Assembly (NCBI GenBank): GCA_003576805.1
Contig: QEVM01000022.1
Span: 1 to 38,213 of the forward strand
Length of the DNA: 38,213 nt
Origin: Pseudomonadota bacterium
GTDB lineage: Bacteria; Myxococcota_A; UBA9160; PR03
Reading direction: 5' to 3'
Shown piece after piece: positions 7,717 through 16,751 of the stretch. The notes beneath the pieces were generated by a model. That model ran no database searches. It was given only the letters and a program-made list of their open reading frames with translations, and was not told the origin of the DNA. The position numbers were made by a program, and so were the translations under genes. The stretch's first letter is position 1; each line of letters begins with the position of its first letter.

Positions 7717-10341
7717 ATGCGCATCCCGCCCGCGAACGGCGCACCGCCCCGCGCGCGCGCTCCGCGCCGCGGGCACGGGGCGCTCGCGCTGCTCGCCGCG
7801 TGGACGCTGCTCGTCTTCGCGATCGGAGCGGCGGCGCACGCGAGCGGCTTCTGGGGGATCTACGCGCGCCCGCTGCTCGAGGCGGGCTGGAAGGCGCCGG
7901 TGCGCTGGGCGCGCGCGCAGCTCGCGACGCCGACGCGGCTCGAGATCGACATGAAGTTCGACGCCTTCCAGAAGCTCGCGTTCCACCGCGAGCGCGCGCT
8001 CGCGCAGCGCGCGCTGTTCGCGAGCAGCGACGACGCCGTCCCCGCCACGATCCGCAGCGGCGACGAGAACGTGAAGGTCGACATCCGCCTGAAGGGCGAC
8101 TCGATCGCGCACCTGCAGGGCGAGAAGTGGTCGTTCCGCGTGGACGTCAAGCGCAGCACGCTGCTCGGCCTGCAGCGCTTTTCGCTCCAGCACCCCGCGA
8201 CGCGCGGCTACCTCGCCGAGTGGGTCTACCATCGCGCGCTCGAGCGCGAGGACGTGCTCGGGCTCCGCTACGAGTTCGTCGACGTCACGTTGAACGGCAA
8301 GCCGCTCGGGGTGTACGCGCTCGAGGAGCACTTCGAGAAGCAGCTCGTCGAGCAGCGCCGGCGCCGCGCCGGCCCGCTGCTGCGCTTCGACGAGGAGCTG
8401 ATGTGGCGCGAGCTGCACGCGCAGGCGCACCCCTTCGGCAGCCAGGCCATGAGCGGCTACGGCGCCTACGAGGCGAGCGCGATCGACGGCTTCCGCACCG
8501 ACAAGACGCTCGCCGATCCCGAGGCGCGCGAGCTCTACCTCCACGCGGTGCGCCTGCTCGAGCGCTTCCGCCGCGGCGAGCTGCGCACGAGCGAGGTGTT
8601 CGACACCGGGCGGCTCGCCAAGTACTTCGCGCTCACCGACCTGCTCGGCGCCGACCACGGCGCGCGCTGGCACAACATGCGCTTCTACTTCAACCCGATC
8701 ACGATGCGGCTCGAGCCGATCGGCTTCGACGCCGAGTGCCGGCCGCTCGAGTTCCCGAGCGCCGCGCAGGCGTTCCAGCGCGACGCCGCCGGCCGGCTCG
8801 TGCCGCTCGAACGCGGCTTCCACGACGCGGTCTTCGCGGACCGCGCGTTCTACCGCGCCTACGTCGCGGAGCTGGAGCGCCTGGCGGCGCCGGCGTACCT
8901 CGACGCGCTCGAGCGCGACCTCGCCGACGGCCTCGTCCACGCGCAGCGCATCGTGCACCGCGAGTTCCCGCAGGCGGAGCCGCCCTACCCGATGCTGCGT
9001 CGCAACCAGGAGCTGATGCGGAGCTGGCTCGAGCCGGTCGCCGGCGTGCGGGCGCACCTGCGCGGCGTCGAGGACGGCGCGCTCGCGCTCGATCTCGGCA
9101 ATCTCCAGTCGCTCGCCGTCGAGGTGCTCGGCGTCGAGCTGCCCGCGCGCGACGGCGCGGCGCCCGCGGTGGTCGACTGGCCCGCGCCGCTCGTGCTCGA
9201 GCCGCGCCGCATCGGCGCGCTCGTCGCGTTCGAGCCGGCGCGCGTCGCGCTGCCGAGATCGGCCGAGGCCGACGCGCCGGCCGCGCGCGTGCGCTGGCGG
9301 ATCCTCGGCACGCACGCCGCGCGCACGACGCAGGTGACGCCGTACTCGCCGCTCGCGAGCGACGCCGGCACGGGCGACGCGACCCGCACGCCGCCCAACC
9401 TGGCGGAGTTCCCGTTCGTGTCCGTCGACCTGGCGGCCGGGCGCGCGCGGATCCGCCCCGGCTCGTGGGCGATCGAGCGGGACCTCGTCGCGCCGCCCGG
9501 GCTCGTGCTGCACGCGGGGCCCGGCACGCGGCTCGACCTGCGGCGCGGCGCGAAGATCGTCTCGCGCTCGCCGCTCGTGTGGCGCGGCAGCGCCGAGGCG
9601 CCCGTCGAGCTGCTCTCGAGCGACGCCACCGGGCAGGGGCTCGTCGTGCTCTCCGCCGGCGGCGAGTCCGTGCTCGAGCACGTGCGCTTCGCGGGCCTGC
9701 GCAACGTGGACGACCGGGGCTGGACGCTGACCGGCGCGGTCACCTTTTTCGAGTCGCCGGTCACCCTCCTCGCCACGGAGTTCGCCGGCAACGTCGCCGA
9801 GGACGCGCTCAACGTCGTGCGCAGCCGCGTGCGCGTCGACGACAGCGTGTTCCGCGACGCCAGCTCGGACGCCTTCGACTGCGACTTCTGCGAGGTCGTC
9901 GTGACCAACACGCGCTTCGAGCGCCTCGAGAACGACGGCATCGACGTCTCGGGCAGCACCGCGTCGATCGACAACGTCACCGTCGAGGGCGCGGGCGACA
10001 AGGGCGTCAGCGTGGGCGAGGCCAGCGACCTCGTGGCGGGCCGCCTCGTCGTGATCGGCTCGAACGTCGGCGTCGCGAGCAAGGACCGCTCGACGCTGGT
10101 CGCGCGCGACGTCACGGTGCGCGACTGCAAGTGGGGCATCGCCGCGTTCGAGAAGAAGCCCGAGTTCGGCCCCGCCCAGGTGCGGATCGACGCTTTCCAC
10201 GGCGAGCCCGGCCCCGTCCCGCACCTGATCCAGATCGGGAGCCGGGTGGCGGTGGGCGGCGTCGCGCTGCCGCCGAGCGATCAGCAGAACGTGCGGGCCA
10301 TCCTGTATGACGCAGCCGACTCCGTCGCCGTCCAGCGCTGA
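7717..10341 (+). CDS. CotH-kinase domain protein fused to a right-handed beta-helix
   Basis: 874 residues. A single N-terminal membrane segment (about 22-42) places the rest outside the cytoplasm. Residues about 75-350 match the spore coat protein H kinase family: KVDIRLKGDSIAHLQGEKWSF (119-140), YEFVDVTLNGKPLGVYALEEH (185-205), ADHGARWHNMRFYFNP (312-327), equivalent to the kinase catalytic loop, and PIGFDAE (334-340) with the metal-binding Asp. CotH proteins phosphorylate secreted proteins on Ser in spore formers; the substrate here is unknown. Residues about 565-830 are a parallel beta-helix with regular short coils (FECDFCEVVV-type rungs, NDGIDVSGSTASIDNVTVEG), probably a carbohydrate or surface-binding module. 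The ATG directly follows the DUF4956 stop, and the VTC gene overlaps its 3' end by 35 bases. Confidence 0.88.
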   Translation: MRIPPANGAPPRARAPRRGHGALALLAAWTLLVFAIGAAAHASGFWGIYARPLLEAGWKAPVRWARAQLATPTRLEIDMKFDAFQKLAFHRERALAQRALFASSDDAVPATIRSGDENVKVDIRLKGDSIAHLQGEKWSFRVDVKRSTLLGLQRFSLQHPATRGYLAEWVYHRALEREDVLGLRYEFVDVTLNGKPLGVYALEEHFEKQLVEQRRRRAGPLLRFDEELMWRELHAQAHPFGSQAMSGYGAYEASAIDGFRTDKTLADPEARELYLHAVRLLERFRRGELRTSEVFDTGRLAKYFALTDLLGADHGARWHNMRFYFNPITMRLEPIGFDAECRPLEFPSAAQAFQRDAAGRLVPLERGFHDAVFADRAFYRAYVAELERLAAPAYLDALERDLADGLVHAQRIVHREFPQAEPPYPMLRRNQELMRSWLEPVAGVRAHLRGVEDGALALDLGNLQSLAVEVLGVELPARDGAAPAVVDWPAPLVLEPRRIGALVAFEPARVALPRSAEADAPAARVRWRILGTHAARTTQVTPYSPLASDAGTGDATRTPPNLAEFPFVSVDLAAGRARIRPGSWAIERDLVAPPGLVLHAGPGTRLDLRRGAKIVSRSPLVWRGSAEAPVELLSSDATGQGLVVLSAGGESVLEHVRFAGLRNVDDRGWTLTGAVTFFESPVTLLATEFAGNVAEDALNVVRSRVRVDDSVFRDASSDAFDCDFCEVVVTNTRFERLENDGIDVSGSTASIDNVTVEGAGDKGVSVGEASDLVAGRLVVIGSNVGVASKDRSTLVARDVTVRDCKWGIAAFEKKPEFGPAQVRIDAFHGEPGPVPHLIQIGSRVAVGGVALPPSDQQNVRAILYDAADSVAVQR

Positions 10342-11023
10342 GCCGCGCTGGCGCTACGAGCGCAAGTTCGAGGCGCGCGGCGTGGCGCTCGCCGAGATCG
10401 AGATGCGGTTGCGGCTGCACCCGGCCGGCTTCCGCACCGCGCACCCGGCGCGCTGGATCAACAACCTCTATCTCGACCGCAACGACCTGCGCAGCTTCAC
10501 GACGCACGTGAACGGCGCGCCCGTGCGCGACAAGCTGCGCATCCGCTGGTACGGCGCGGCCGACGGCGCGATCGCCGCGCCGGTGCTCGAGGTGAAGAGC
10601 AAGCGCGGCCTCGTCGGCGCCAAGGCGCACCACGCGCTGCCGGCGTTCGCCTTCGGGCCGGGCTTCGACTTCGCCCCGCTGCGCGCCAAGGCGCTCGCGC
10701 GGATCGCGGACGCGTCCGTCGCGGAGTTCGTGGCGCTCGCGCAGCCGGCGCTCTTCAACCGCTACCACCGACAGTATCTGGTGTCGGCGGACGGGCGCTT
10801 CCGGCTCACGATCGACACGGCGCTCGCCTTCGCGGCGCCGCCGGGCCGCGCGCTCGGCCCGTTCGCGCGCTTCGAGGAGCGCGACCTCACCGTGCTCGAG
10901 CTCAAGTACGCCGTCGCCTGCGACGGCGACGCGGCGCGCGTCGCGGGCCGCCTGCCCTTCCGCCTGCGCAAGTACTCGAAGTACGTGCAGGGCGTCGCGC
11001 GGCTCACCGGCCTCGAGGCGTAG
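10307..11023 (+). CDS. VTC-domain protein (polyphosphate polymerase-like)
   Basis: 238 residues. The VTC domain is the catalytic tunnel domain of the yeast vacuolar transporter chaperone complex, which makes polyphosphate from ATP; many bacterial members belong to the CYTH-like triphosphate tunnel superfamily. Typical basic and acidic tunnel residues are seen in RYERKFEARG (14-23), NNLYLDRNDLRSF, KLRIRWYG, LEVKSKRGLVGAKAH, LFNRYHRQYLVS, LTVLELKY and RLRKYSKYVQG. No signal peptide or membrane helix is present, so it acts in the cytoplasm, presumably against the DUF4956 membrane partner. It starts inside the CotH gene (35-base overlap), which fits tight coupling. Whether it makes polyphosphate or only binds a nucleotide cannot be told from sequence. 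Confidence 0.88.
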   Translation: MTQPTPSPSSAEPRWRYERKFEARGVALAEIEMRLRLHPAGFRTAHPARWINNLYLDRNDLRSFTTHVNGAPVRDKLRIRWYGAADGAIAAPVLEVKSKRGLVGAKAHHALPAFAFGPGFDFAPLRAKALARIADASVAEFVALAQPALFNRYHRQYLVSADGRFRLTIDTALAFAAPPGRALGPFARFEERDLTVLELKYAVACDGDAARVAGRLPFRLRKYSKYVQGVARLTGLEA

Positions 11024-11032
11024 CGACGCCCG

Positions 11033-11479
11033 CTAGAACGAGACGGGGCGCAGCTCGAGCGTCGTGTCGGAGAGCCGCGTCTCGCCGTGCGCGCCGTACG
11101 CGGTCACCCGGTAGGTGCCGCTGCGGCCCTGCAGCGAGTAGCGGATGCGCAGCCGCACGCGGTCGGGATCGGCGGCGTAGCGCTCGATCCGGCCGCGGCC
11201 CGGCGCCAGCGGCTGCTGGCTCGGACAGCTCTGCACGTAGGTCACGAACTCGCCGCGCTCGTCCACGGCGGGATCGCCGAGCGCGATCCGGCACGAGCGG
11301 TCGTAGGCGCCCGACGCCGAGAGCCGCCACATCCACACGCCGTCCACGGCGCCCTGCCCGAACTCCGCGAGCTCGAGCCAGATGACCGGCTGGCTCTCAC
11401 AGCCGGCCAGCGGCAGCGCCAGCAGCGTGACCAGCGCGAGCCGCGCCCGCACGCGGGCACACCATCCCCGTCGTTGCAT
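11033..11479 (-). CDS. Small lipoprotein, paralogue of the one at 30959
   Basis: 148 residues. The signal peptide ends in a lipobox, LALPLAGC, so the protein should be lipidated on Cys27. The mature part starts ESQPVIWLELAEFGQGAVDGVWMWRLSASG and ends in a beta-rich domain with GTYRVTAYGAHGETRLSDTTLEL. It has two further Cys around CRIAL and VQSC. The lipoprotein at 30959-31372 matches it along its length (GVWMWRLS/GIWLWRLS, CRI, GTYRVTAYGAHGE/GTYKVSTYGADGE, DTTLEL/STTLDL). Both follow a giant beta-helix protein. I do not recognise a named family. The ATG has only a weak G-rich site. It probably shares a transcript with the gene 28 bases upstream. Confidence 0.8.
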   Translation of the reverse strand: MQRRGWCARVRARLALVTLLALPLAGCESQPVIWLELAEFGQGAVDGVWMWRLSASGAYDRSCRIALGDPAVDERGEFVTYVQSCPSQQPLAPGRGRIERYAADPDRVRLRIRYSLQGRSGTYRVTAYGAHGETRLSDTTLELRPVSF

Positions 11480-11507
11480 CCCCTTCCCCTCCGAGCGGGC
11501 GCCGGCC

Positions 11508-14500
11508 CTACTGGCAGCCGGTGCCCTCGCATCCCTGCGGCACGAAGCGCGGCCCCACCTCGGGCGGCGGCTCCGCGGTGACCTCGATCGCCGAGACCAT
11601 GGGCTCGCCGACCCGCGGCACGAAGCGCAGCGTCAGCAGCGCGTCGTCCACGTGCACGTACAGCTCCTGCACCCACGCGCGCGCGGCGCCGACGCGCGAC
11701 GCCACGTCGACGTCCTCGATCACGAAGGCGCCGTCCACGTCGACGTCGAACACGCGCTGGCCCGGCGCGCGCCCCTCCAGCTCGGCGTAGTGGAGCAGGA
11801 CGCGGTACGCACCGTCGCTTCCGAGCGGGATGTCGACGCGGAGCGGGGGCCCCGACGCCGCGCCGGCGATCCGGCTCCAGTACACCGTGTCGTTCGTCGT
11901 GCCCGCGACCGGCGCCAGCGTCACGACCTCGCGGCCGTTGCGCACCCACTGCGGCGCGTCGATCCACAGCGTGCCCGCGCTGCCGACGAACGAGTCGCCG
12001 CCGAGGTTCAGGTGCACGCCGATCGGGAACAGCTCGCCCTCGACCGTGCAGCGCGCGCTGCAGCCGTCGCCCGACGCGAGGTTGCCGTCGTCGCAGCCCT
12101 CCGGCCCGTCGAGCACGCCGTCGCCGCACGCCTCGACGGTGCAGTTCGGGCGGCAGCCGTCGCCGCCGATCGCGTTGCCGTCGTCGCAGTCCTCGCCCGG
12201 CTCGAGGACGCCCTGCCCGCACTCGGTGACCTCGAGCAGGCAGCCGGCCGAGCAGCCGTCGCCCGACACGCGGTTGCCGTCGTCGCACTGCTCGGTGCCC
12301 TGCGTGACGCCGTTGCCGCACACGAACTCGAGCAGACACGCGCTGCTGCAGCCGTCGCCGGAGGTGCGGTTGCCGTCGTCGCACTGCTCGGAGCCTTCGC
12401 GCGTGCCGTTGCCGCAGCCGATCTCGTTCGTGCACACGCTGCTGCAGCCGTCGCCGGAGCTGCGGTTGCCGTCGTCGCACTGCTCGCTGCCTTCGCGCGT
12501 GCCGTCGCCGCACACCGGCTCGCGGGTGCAGCTGCTGCTGCAGCCGTCGCCCGAGCTGCGGTTGCCGTCGTCGCACTGCTCGCTGCCCTCGCGCGTGCCG
12601 TTGCCGCAGATCGGCTCGGCCGAGCAGGCGCTGCTGCAGCCGTCGCCCGAGACGAGGTTGCCGTCGTCGCACTGCTCCGCGCCTTCGCGGATGCCGTTGC
12701 CGCACACGGCGGGCAGCGGCGCGCCGCCGCTGCAGTCGGTGGCGCCGTGCTCCCAGGCGCCCGCGTCGTAGGCGCCCGTCGCGGACGGCAGGCGGCAGCG
12801 CAGGCCGTGGTCGCGCGGCAGCGCGGTGCGCGCGGCCAGCGTTGCGAGCCGATTGCGCGCCGGCGACGTGGCCGAGAGCAGGAAGTCGGCCGCGGTCGTC
12901 AGCCCGCGCCCGCGCGGCGTCGCCGCGAACGGGTTCGACGTCGCGAACACGTTGCCGCCGGTGGTCCACGCGCCGGAGCCCGCCTCGATGCGGTCGCCCG
13001 AGTCGCGCGGCAGCCAGGCGAGGTTGGCTTGGCAGACGTGGCCCGCGCCCGTCGACGAGCTGCACAGCCGGATGCCGCGCGACGACGTCTCGCCCCAGTA
13101 CATCGTGTTGCCCTGCACGACGATCTCGTCGTCGACGCAGCTCGGGCAGAGCGTCTGGTTGCTCACGTGGTTCACGAGCGCGTTGACGTCGGAGCCGCCG
13201 CTCACGCCCTGCAGGTCCACGACGTTGCTGCGCACCGTGATGCGGCCGCCCTGGAGATAGAAGACGCCGGCGTTCGCGTTGGCCGCGGGCGACGTCGCGC
13301 GGATGAAGTTCCGCTCGAACAGCAGGTCCATCATGTTCTCGCCCTGGCCGGGCGAGCGGTTGCAGCCGGGCTCCTGGCAGGTGCGGATCGCGGTCCCCGT
13401 CGAGGACCCCGTCATCGGCGACTCGAGCACGTTGTCCGAGACGACCACGTACTGCGTCGGAGCGCGCGGCAGCCCCGTGCCGCTCGGCTCCGAGAAGGCG
13501 CGCAGCTGGAGCGGATTGCGCACGTTGCCGGCGTCGTCCTGCGGGTCGATCAGCTCGTTGTGCTGGATCGCCGAGAGCGGCGTGTGGATCGAGCGCAGGT
13601 TGAACTCGCCTTCGCCGTTGGCGTCGAAGACGTTGCCGAGGATGAGCTGGCGGCGCGCGCGCAGGAAGTGCTGCGAGTAGCGGTCCGACCCGGTCGGCAG
13701 GATCGTGTGCACGTCGCCCACGATCGCGACGAGGTCGGGATGGCGGTCGCCGGCGAGCGGGTGCGTCGCGTTGCTGCCGCCGCGCGTGGTGATCGCGTTG
13801 TCGTAGAGCGTGATGTTGCCGTTCACGTGGGAGAGGCCGAGGCCGTTCGAGCCGGCGGTGGCGTTGCTCCAGTCGAGCCGGCTGAGCGTCCAGCCGCGCT
13901 CGACGGCGCCGAAGCCCGTCGTGCTGACCACGTTCGCGCGGCCGCTCGCGCTGCCGTAGCAGGAGAGCAGCGCGGGCGTCGTGCCCGCCGCGAGGCCGAT
14001 GCCCTGGTCCTGGGAGAAGGTCTCGCCGCAGCGCAGCAGGCAGCGCTTGTGCGCAGCGTCGGCGTTGCAGCCCGCGTTGGACGTCAGCGCGGCGTCGAAG
14101 TCGCTGCTGGTGACGCGCTGCGCGCCGGTGGGACAGCCGCTGAAGTTGCCCGAAGCCGAGATGCAGACGGTGTTGGTGCCGGCGAACACGCTGTCGGGAT
14201 TCGCGATCGTGACGGTCGTCTGCGAGCTCGCGACCTCGCCGTCCGGCTCGCGCACCGTGAGGCGGATCGTCTTGGCGCCGGGCGTCGGATACACGCAGCC
14301 GGTCACCGGTCCGCGCGGGCGGTTCTTGTCGCCGCCGGTGCGATTGCTCCACGTCCCGGCGCCCGGCTCGCCGCAGTCCCAGGCGTAGTCGAGCTCCGAG
14401 AACGGGCGCGCGTGCTCGCTGCTGGTGGTCGCGGTGGCGTCGAGGTGTACGACGCACGGCGCGACGCACACCGAGCCCTGCACGGGCGTCGCGACGAAGC

Positions 14501-14666
14501 GCGGCGTCGGCGCTGCGCCGGCGCTGCCGCTCGCGGCGAGCAGTCCGCCGGCGGCGAGCGCCGCGGCGAGCGCGACGCGGACCGCAGTGACTCCGAATGG
14601 ATGGCGCGCGATCGATGCGTGCCGCACCGCTGCGCAGCCGTCCTCCTCCTGGACGGTGTCGAGCAT
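11508..14666 (-). CDS. Giant secreted beta-helix protein with 7 myxo-disulfide repeats and malectin-like domain
   Basis: 1052 residues. Order: signal peptide to about residue 50 (ending SGSAGA); a PKD-like immunoglobulin domain of about 80 residues with the paired-Cys motif [11 protein letters not shown]; a parallel beta-helix of about 500 residues with rungs such as [19 protein letters not shown] and [15 protein letters not shown]; seven Cys-rich repeats of 31-33 residues (655-877; consensus CGNG..EGxEQCDDGN..SGDGC...C); and a malectin-like sugar-binding domain (about 882-1035; RVLLHYAELEGRAPGQRVFDVDVDG, VGEPMVSAIEV). It ends with Cys-rich GCEGTGCQ and no sorting tail. The architecture suggests an extracellular glycan-binding protein. 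Its closest relative in the window is the plus-strand gene at 27282. The ATG has GGGGA nine bases upstream. Confidence 0.88.
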   Translation of the reverse strand: MLDTVQEEDGCAAVRHASIARHPFGVTAVRVALAAALAAGGLLAASGSAGAAPTPRFVATPVQGSVCVAPCVVHLDATATTSSEHARPFSELDYAWDCGEPGAGTWSNRTGGDKNRPRGPVTGCVYPTPGAKTIRLTVREPDGEVASSQTTVTIANPDSVFAGTNTVCISASGNFSGCPTGAQRVTSSDFDAALTSNAGCNADAAHKRCLLRCGETFSQDQGIGLAAGTTPALLSCYGSASGRANVVSTTGFGAVERGWTLSRLDWSNATAGSNGLGLSHVNGNITLYDNAITTRGGSNATHPLAGDRHPDLVAIVGDVHTILPTGSDRYSQHFLRARRQLILGNVFDANGEGEFNLRSIHTPLSAIQHNELIDPQDDAGNVRNPLQLRAFSEPSGTGLPRAPTQYVVVSDNVLESPMTGSSTGTAIRTCQEPGCNRSPGQGENMMDLLFERNFIRATSPAANANAGVFYLQGGRITVRSNVVDLQGVSGGSDVNALVNHVSNQTLCPSCVDDEIVVQGNTMYWGETSSRGIRLCSSSTGAGHVCQANLAWLPRDSGDRIEAGSGAWTTGGNVFATSNPFAATPRGRGLTTAADFLLSATSPARNRLATLAARTALPRDHGLRCRLPSATGAYDAGAWEHGATDCSGGAPLPAVCGNGIREGAEQCDDGNLVSGDGCSSACSAEPICGNGTREGSEQCDDGNRSSGDGCSSSCTREPVCGDGTREGSEQCDDGNRSSGDGCSSVCTNEIGCGNGTREGSEQCDDGNRTSGDGCSSACLLEFVCGNGVTQGTEQCDDGNRVSGDGCSAGCLLEVTECGQGVLEPGEDCDDGNAIGGDGCRPNCTVEACGDGVLDGPEGCDDGNLASGDGCSARCTVEGELFPIGVHLNLGGDSFVGSAGTLWIDAPQWVRNGREVVTLAPVAGTTNDTVYWSRIAGAASGPPLRVDIPLGSDGAYRVLLHYAELEGRAPGQRVFDVDVDGAFVIEDVDVASRVGAARAWVQELYVHVDDALLTLRFVPRVGEPMVSAIEVTAEPPPEVGPRFVPQGCEGTGCQ
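12036..12704 (-). repeat. Seven tandem 93-99-bp units encoding Cys-rich repeats
   Basis: Within the preceding gene seven consecutive units of 32, 32, 32, 32, 33, 31 and 31 codons each encode six Cys spaced as in the myxococcus Cys-rich repeat. Units 2-4 are the most alike ([21 protein letters not shown]). On the plus strand the coding shows as a repeated CCGTCGTCGCA motif. Confidence 0.9.
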
Positions 14667-14718
14667 CCGAGCGATTCCCCGTTCGTTCGGTCGAGCGGGG
14701 CGTACCTTAGGAGACGAG

Positions 14719-14734
14719 GTGGGAAAAGTCCCAC
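14719..14734. promoter_or_regulatory. Dyad GTGGGA-AAAG-TCCCAC upstream of the giant protein gene
   Basis: A perfect 6-bp inverted repeat with a four-base spacer sits 53-68 bases before the ATG at 14666, in the 126-base gap behind the beta-helix gene that ends at 14793. The surrounding TTTCAGAGATTCATGAA stretch is the most AT-rich part of the gap, so promoter and operator probably lie here. No T-run follows on either strand, arguing against a terminator. Confidence 0.35.
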
Positions 14735-14792
14735 GTGGTGATTTCAGAGATTCATGAAGGCTGCGCCATACCCGCGGGCGCTGCGATCTCGC

Positions 14793-16751
14793 TCAGCGGC
14801 GGCCACAATCCGGCGTCGCTCCGGCCTCGAACGCGCCCGCGTCGGCGCGCGCGCCTTCGGGCCGACACGCGCCGGCGGCGTCCACGGGCAGCGCGAACGA
14901 GCGCGCGCCGTCCGGCTCGAAGCCCGCGTCGCGCGCCGCCTCCGCGCCGCGCTCGGGCCGGATCGCGAAGTCTTCGGGGCGTGTCGCGCCGTCGTCGGCC
15001 GGTCCGCGCGGCAACGGCTTCGCGAACGGCGAGCGCGCCGTCGCGAGCACGTTGCCGCCCGCGCGCTCGAAGCCGCCGCCGCTCGTCGCGCTGAGCGGCG
15101 CGGCGTGCGGCGCATACACGAGATTGCCCTCGCACACGTGCCCCGTGGAGCCCGCGCCGCCGCCGTTGTGACACACCGGCCAGCCGGGCGCGGCGCCGTC
15201 GTAGTAGACCGAGTTGCCGAGCGCGTGGACGCGGTCGTCGAGCGTGGCGGGCGGCACCTCGATGCGGCGCGTGGTCACGACGAGCGCGCGCCCCGTGCCG
15301 GGGAACACCTGCTCGCCGATGCCCTGGAGGTCGATCGTGTTGTTGCGGACCGTGACGTCGGCGCCGTTCACGAGCACGGGCGCTTCGAACCCCGCGCCGC
15401 AGCCGGCCCGGTCGTAGCCGCCGTCCACGTAGAGATGATTGCCCTCCACCACCACGTGCCGCGCGTCCTTCGTCTCCTGGTTCGGCGAGCTGTGGTTGCA
15501 GCCGTCCTGCGAATTGCACACGCCGATCATGTTGCGCCCGACGCGCTGCCCGACGCGGTTCCAGCCGACGACGCCGAAGTCGTGCGGCCGCGCGCGCGTG
15601 AGATCCACGCGCAGCTCGAGCGCCTGCCGACACTGACCTGCGCCGCGCAGGTGGTTGTACGAGACGGCGTAGCGGCGGAAGTACGCGCGCACCGTGAACT
15701 CGGGGTTGGGGCCGTGCAGGTGGCCCGCGTTGTCGAGGTCGTTGCCGACGAAGAGCGCGCGGTCGCAGTACGGAAAGGTGAACTGCGTGCCCTTGGCGGG
15801 CGCGGTCTTGTGCGCGGTGAGCTTCACCACGGCGCAGTTGCTGGACGCGTTGCCGGTCTCGCCGCCCGCGACGGTGTCGAAGGCGCCGCCGATCGCACCG
15901 CTGCCGCGCACGTCGTACACGGTGACGTTCTCGAGCGCTGCGCCGACCGGCCGCGTGACGAGGTGGCACGGCGCCCCGCACTCGAGGTCGAAGCCGAAGA
16001 CGGTGAGCCCGGAGCCGAGCACGAAGAACGCGCCGATCTCGCCGGCCGTGCGCACGATCGCGCGGCCCTCGCCGTACGAGCCGACCAGCGCGGGGCGGGC
16101 GTCGCCGTTGAAGGCCTGGAGGGCGAGCGACGCCTCGAAGCGGTCGCCGCCGCGGAACAGGCAGGCGTTCTTGCCGCCCTTCATCCCGCACAGCCCGATC
16201 AGCGCGGCGTCGAAGTCGGGCTGCACGGCGGCCTGCGCGTTGGCGGGACAGCCGTCGCGGCCGGGCACCGGCTTCGCGCTCGCGGCGATGCAGAAGACGT
16301 CGCGCGGGAAATCCTCGATGCGCTCGACGGCGACCGTCTGCGTGGCGCAGCCGTAGGGGACGCCCGGCCGCCCGGCGCACAGCTCGACCGTGTAGGTGCC
16401 GGGCTTCTCGTAGACGTGGCCCGCGATCGCGCCGCGCGCGACGCCGATCGGGTGCCCGCTCGGCCACGTGCCGTGCGCGTGGGGATCGCCGAAGTCCCAG
16501 CGGAAGTCGTGCGTGTGGAGCACGCGCTCCCAGCCGGGGTCGATCGTCTCGCCGTCGCCGGCGACGCCGTCCAGGTTGCCGACCGCGTCGACGTGCACCG
16601 CGCACGGCGCCCAGCACTTCGCCCCGCCGATCTTGGTGAGCGTGAAGTCGGCGCGGATCGGCGACGCGGGCGGCGCGTCGGCGCCCTGCCCGCCCGCGCC
16701 TCCGGCGGCGAGCAGGAGCAGCGCGGCGCCCGCGAGCGCGGCGCGCCTCAC
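14793..16751 (-). CDS. Secreted beta-helix protein, short paralogue without Cys repeats
   Basis: 652 residues from a GTG that overlaps the previous stop as GTGA. A signal peptide (RRAALAGAALLLLAAGGAGG) is followed by a PKD-like domain with CWAPCAVHVDA, closely matching [11 protein letters not shown] of the two giant proteins, and a GHVYEKPGTYTV strand. The beta-helix then repeats other family landmarks: DFDAALIGLCG, NACLFRGGDRFE, VTVRNNTIDLQG, GHVCEGNLVYAP and GGNVLATARSPFA. It stops after the helix (AGAFEAGATPDCGRR) and lacks both the Cys repeats and the malectin-like part. It is the last gene of the GT2-SGNH-GMC/SDR group, so it was probably made together with the glycan enzymes, perhaps as a polysaccharide-binding or -processing factor. 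No catalytic residues can be named. Confidence 0.85.
   Translation of the reverse strand: MRRAALAGAALLLLAAGGAGGQGADAPPASPIRADFTLTKIGGAKCWAPCAVHVDAVGNLDGVAGDGETIDPGWERVLHTHDFRWDFGDPHAHGTWPSGHPIGVARGAIAGHVYEKPGTYTVELCAGRPGVPYGCATQTVAVERIEDFPRDVFCIAASAKPVPGRDGCPANAQAAVQPDFDAALIGLCGMKGGKNACLFRGGDRFEASLALQAFNGDARPALVGSYGEGRAIVRTAGEIGAFFVLGSGLTVFGFDLECGAPCHLVTRPVGAALENVTVYDVRGSGAIGGAFDTVAGGETGNASSNCAVVKLTAHKTAPAKGTQFTFPYCDRALFVGNDLDNAGHLHGPNPEFTVRAYFRRYAVSYNHLRGAGQCRQALELRVDLTRARPHDFGVVGWNRVGQRVGRNMIGVCNSQDGCNHSSPNQETKDARHVVVEGNHLYVDGGYDRAGCGAGFEAPVLVNGADVTVRNNTIDLQGIGEQVFPGTGRALVVTTRRIEVPPATLDDRVHALGNSVYYDGAAPGWPVCHNGGGAGSTGHVCEGNLVYAPHAAPLSATSGGGFERAGGNVLATARSPFAKPLPRGPADDGATRPEDFAIRPERGAEAARDAGFEPDGARSFALPVDAAGACRPEGARADAGAFEAGATPDCGRR

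Noticed and set aside
6880..10224. Minus-strand open frame of over 1,100 codons opposite the DUF4956/CotH genes
   Set aside because: At this GC content stop codons are rare in antisense frames; the plus-strand products match known families, and the antisense product is Arg/Ala/Val-rich without motifs.
14719..14734. Rho-independent terminator behind the 652-residue beta-helix gene
   Set aside because: The 6-bp stem has no T-run on the minus strand and lies close to the next gene's start, so an operator or promoter element is more likely.
11382..14741. Long plus-strand frame opposite the first giant gene
   Set aside because: Repetitive VAVVALL-type peptide arises from reading the Cys repeats backwards; no ribosome site, no homology pattern.
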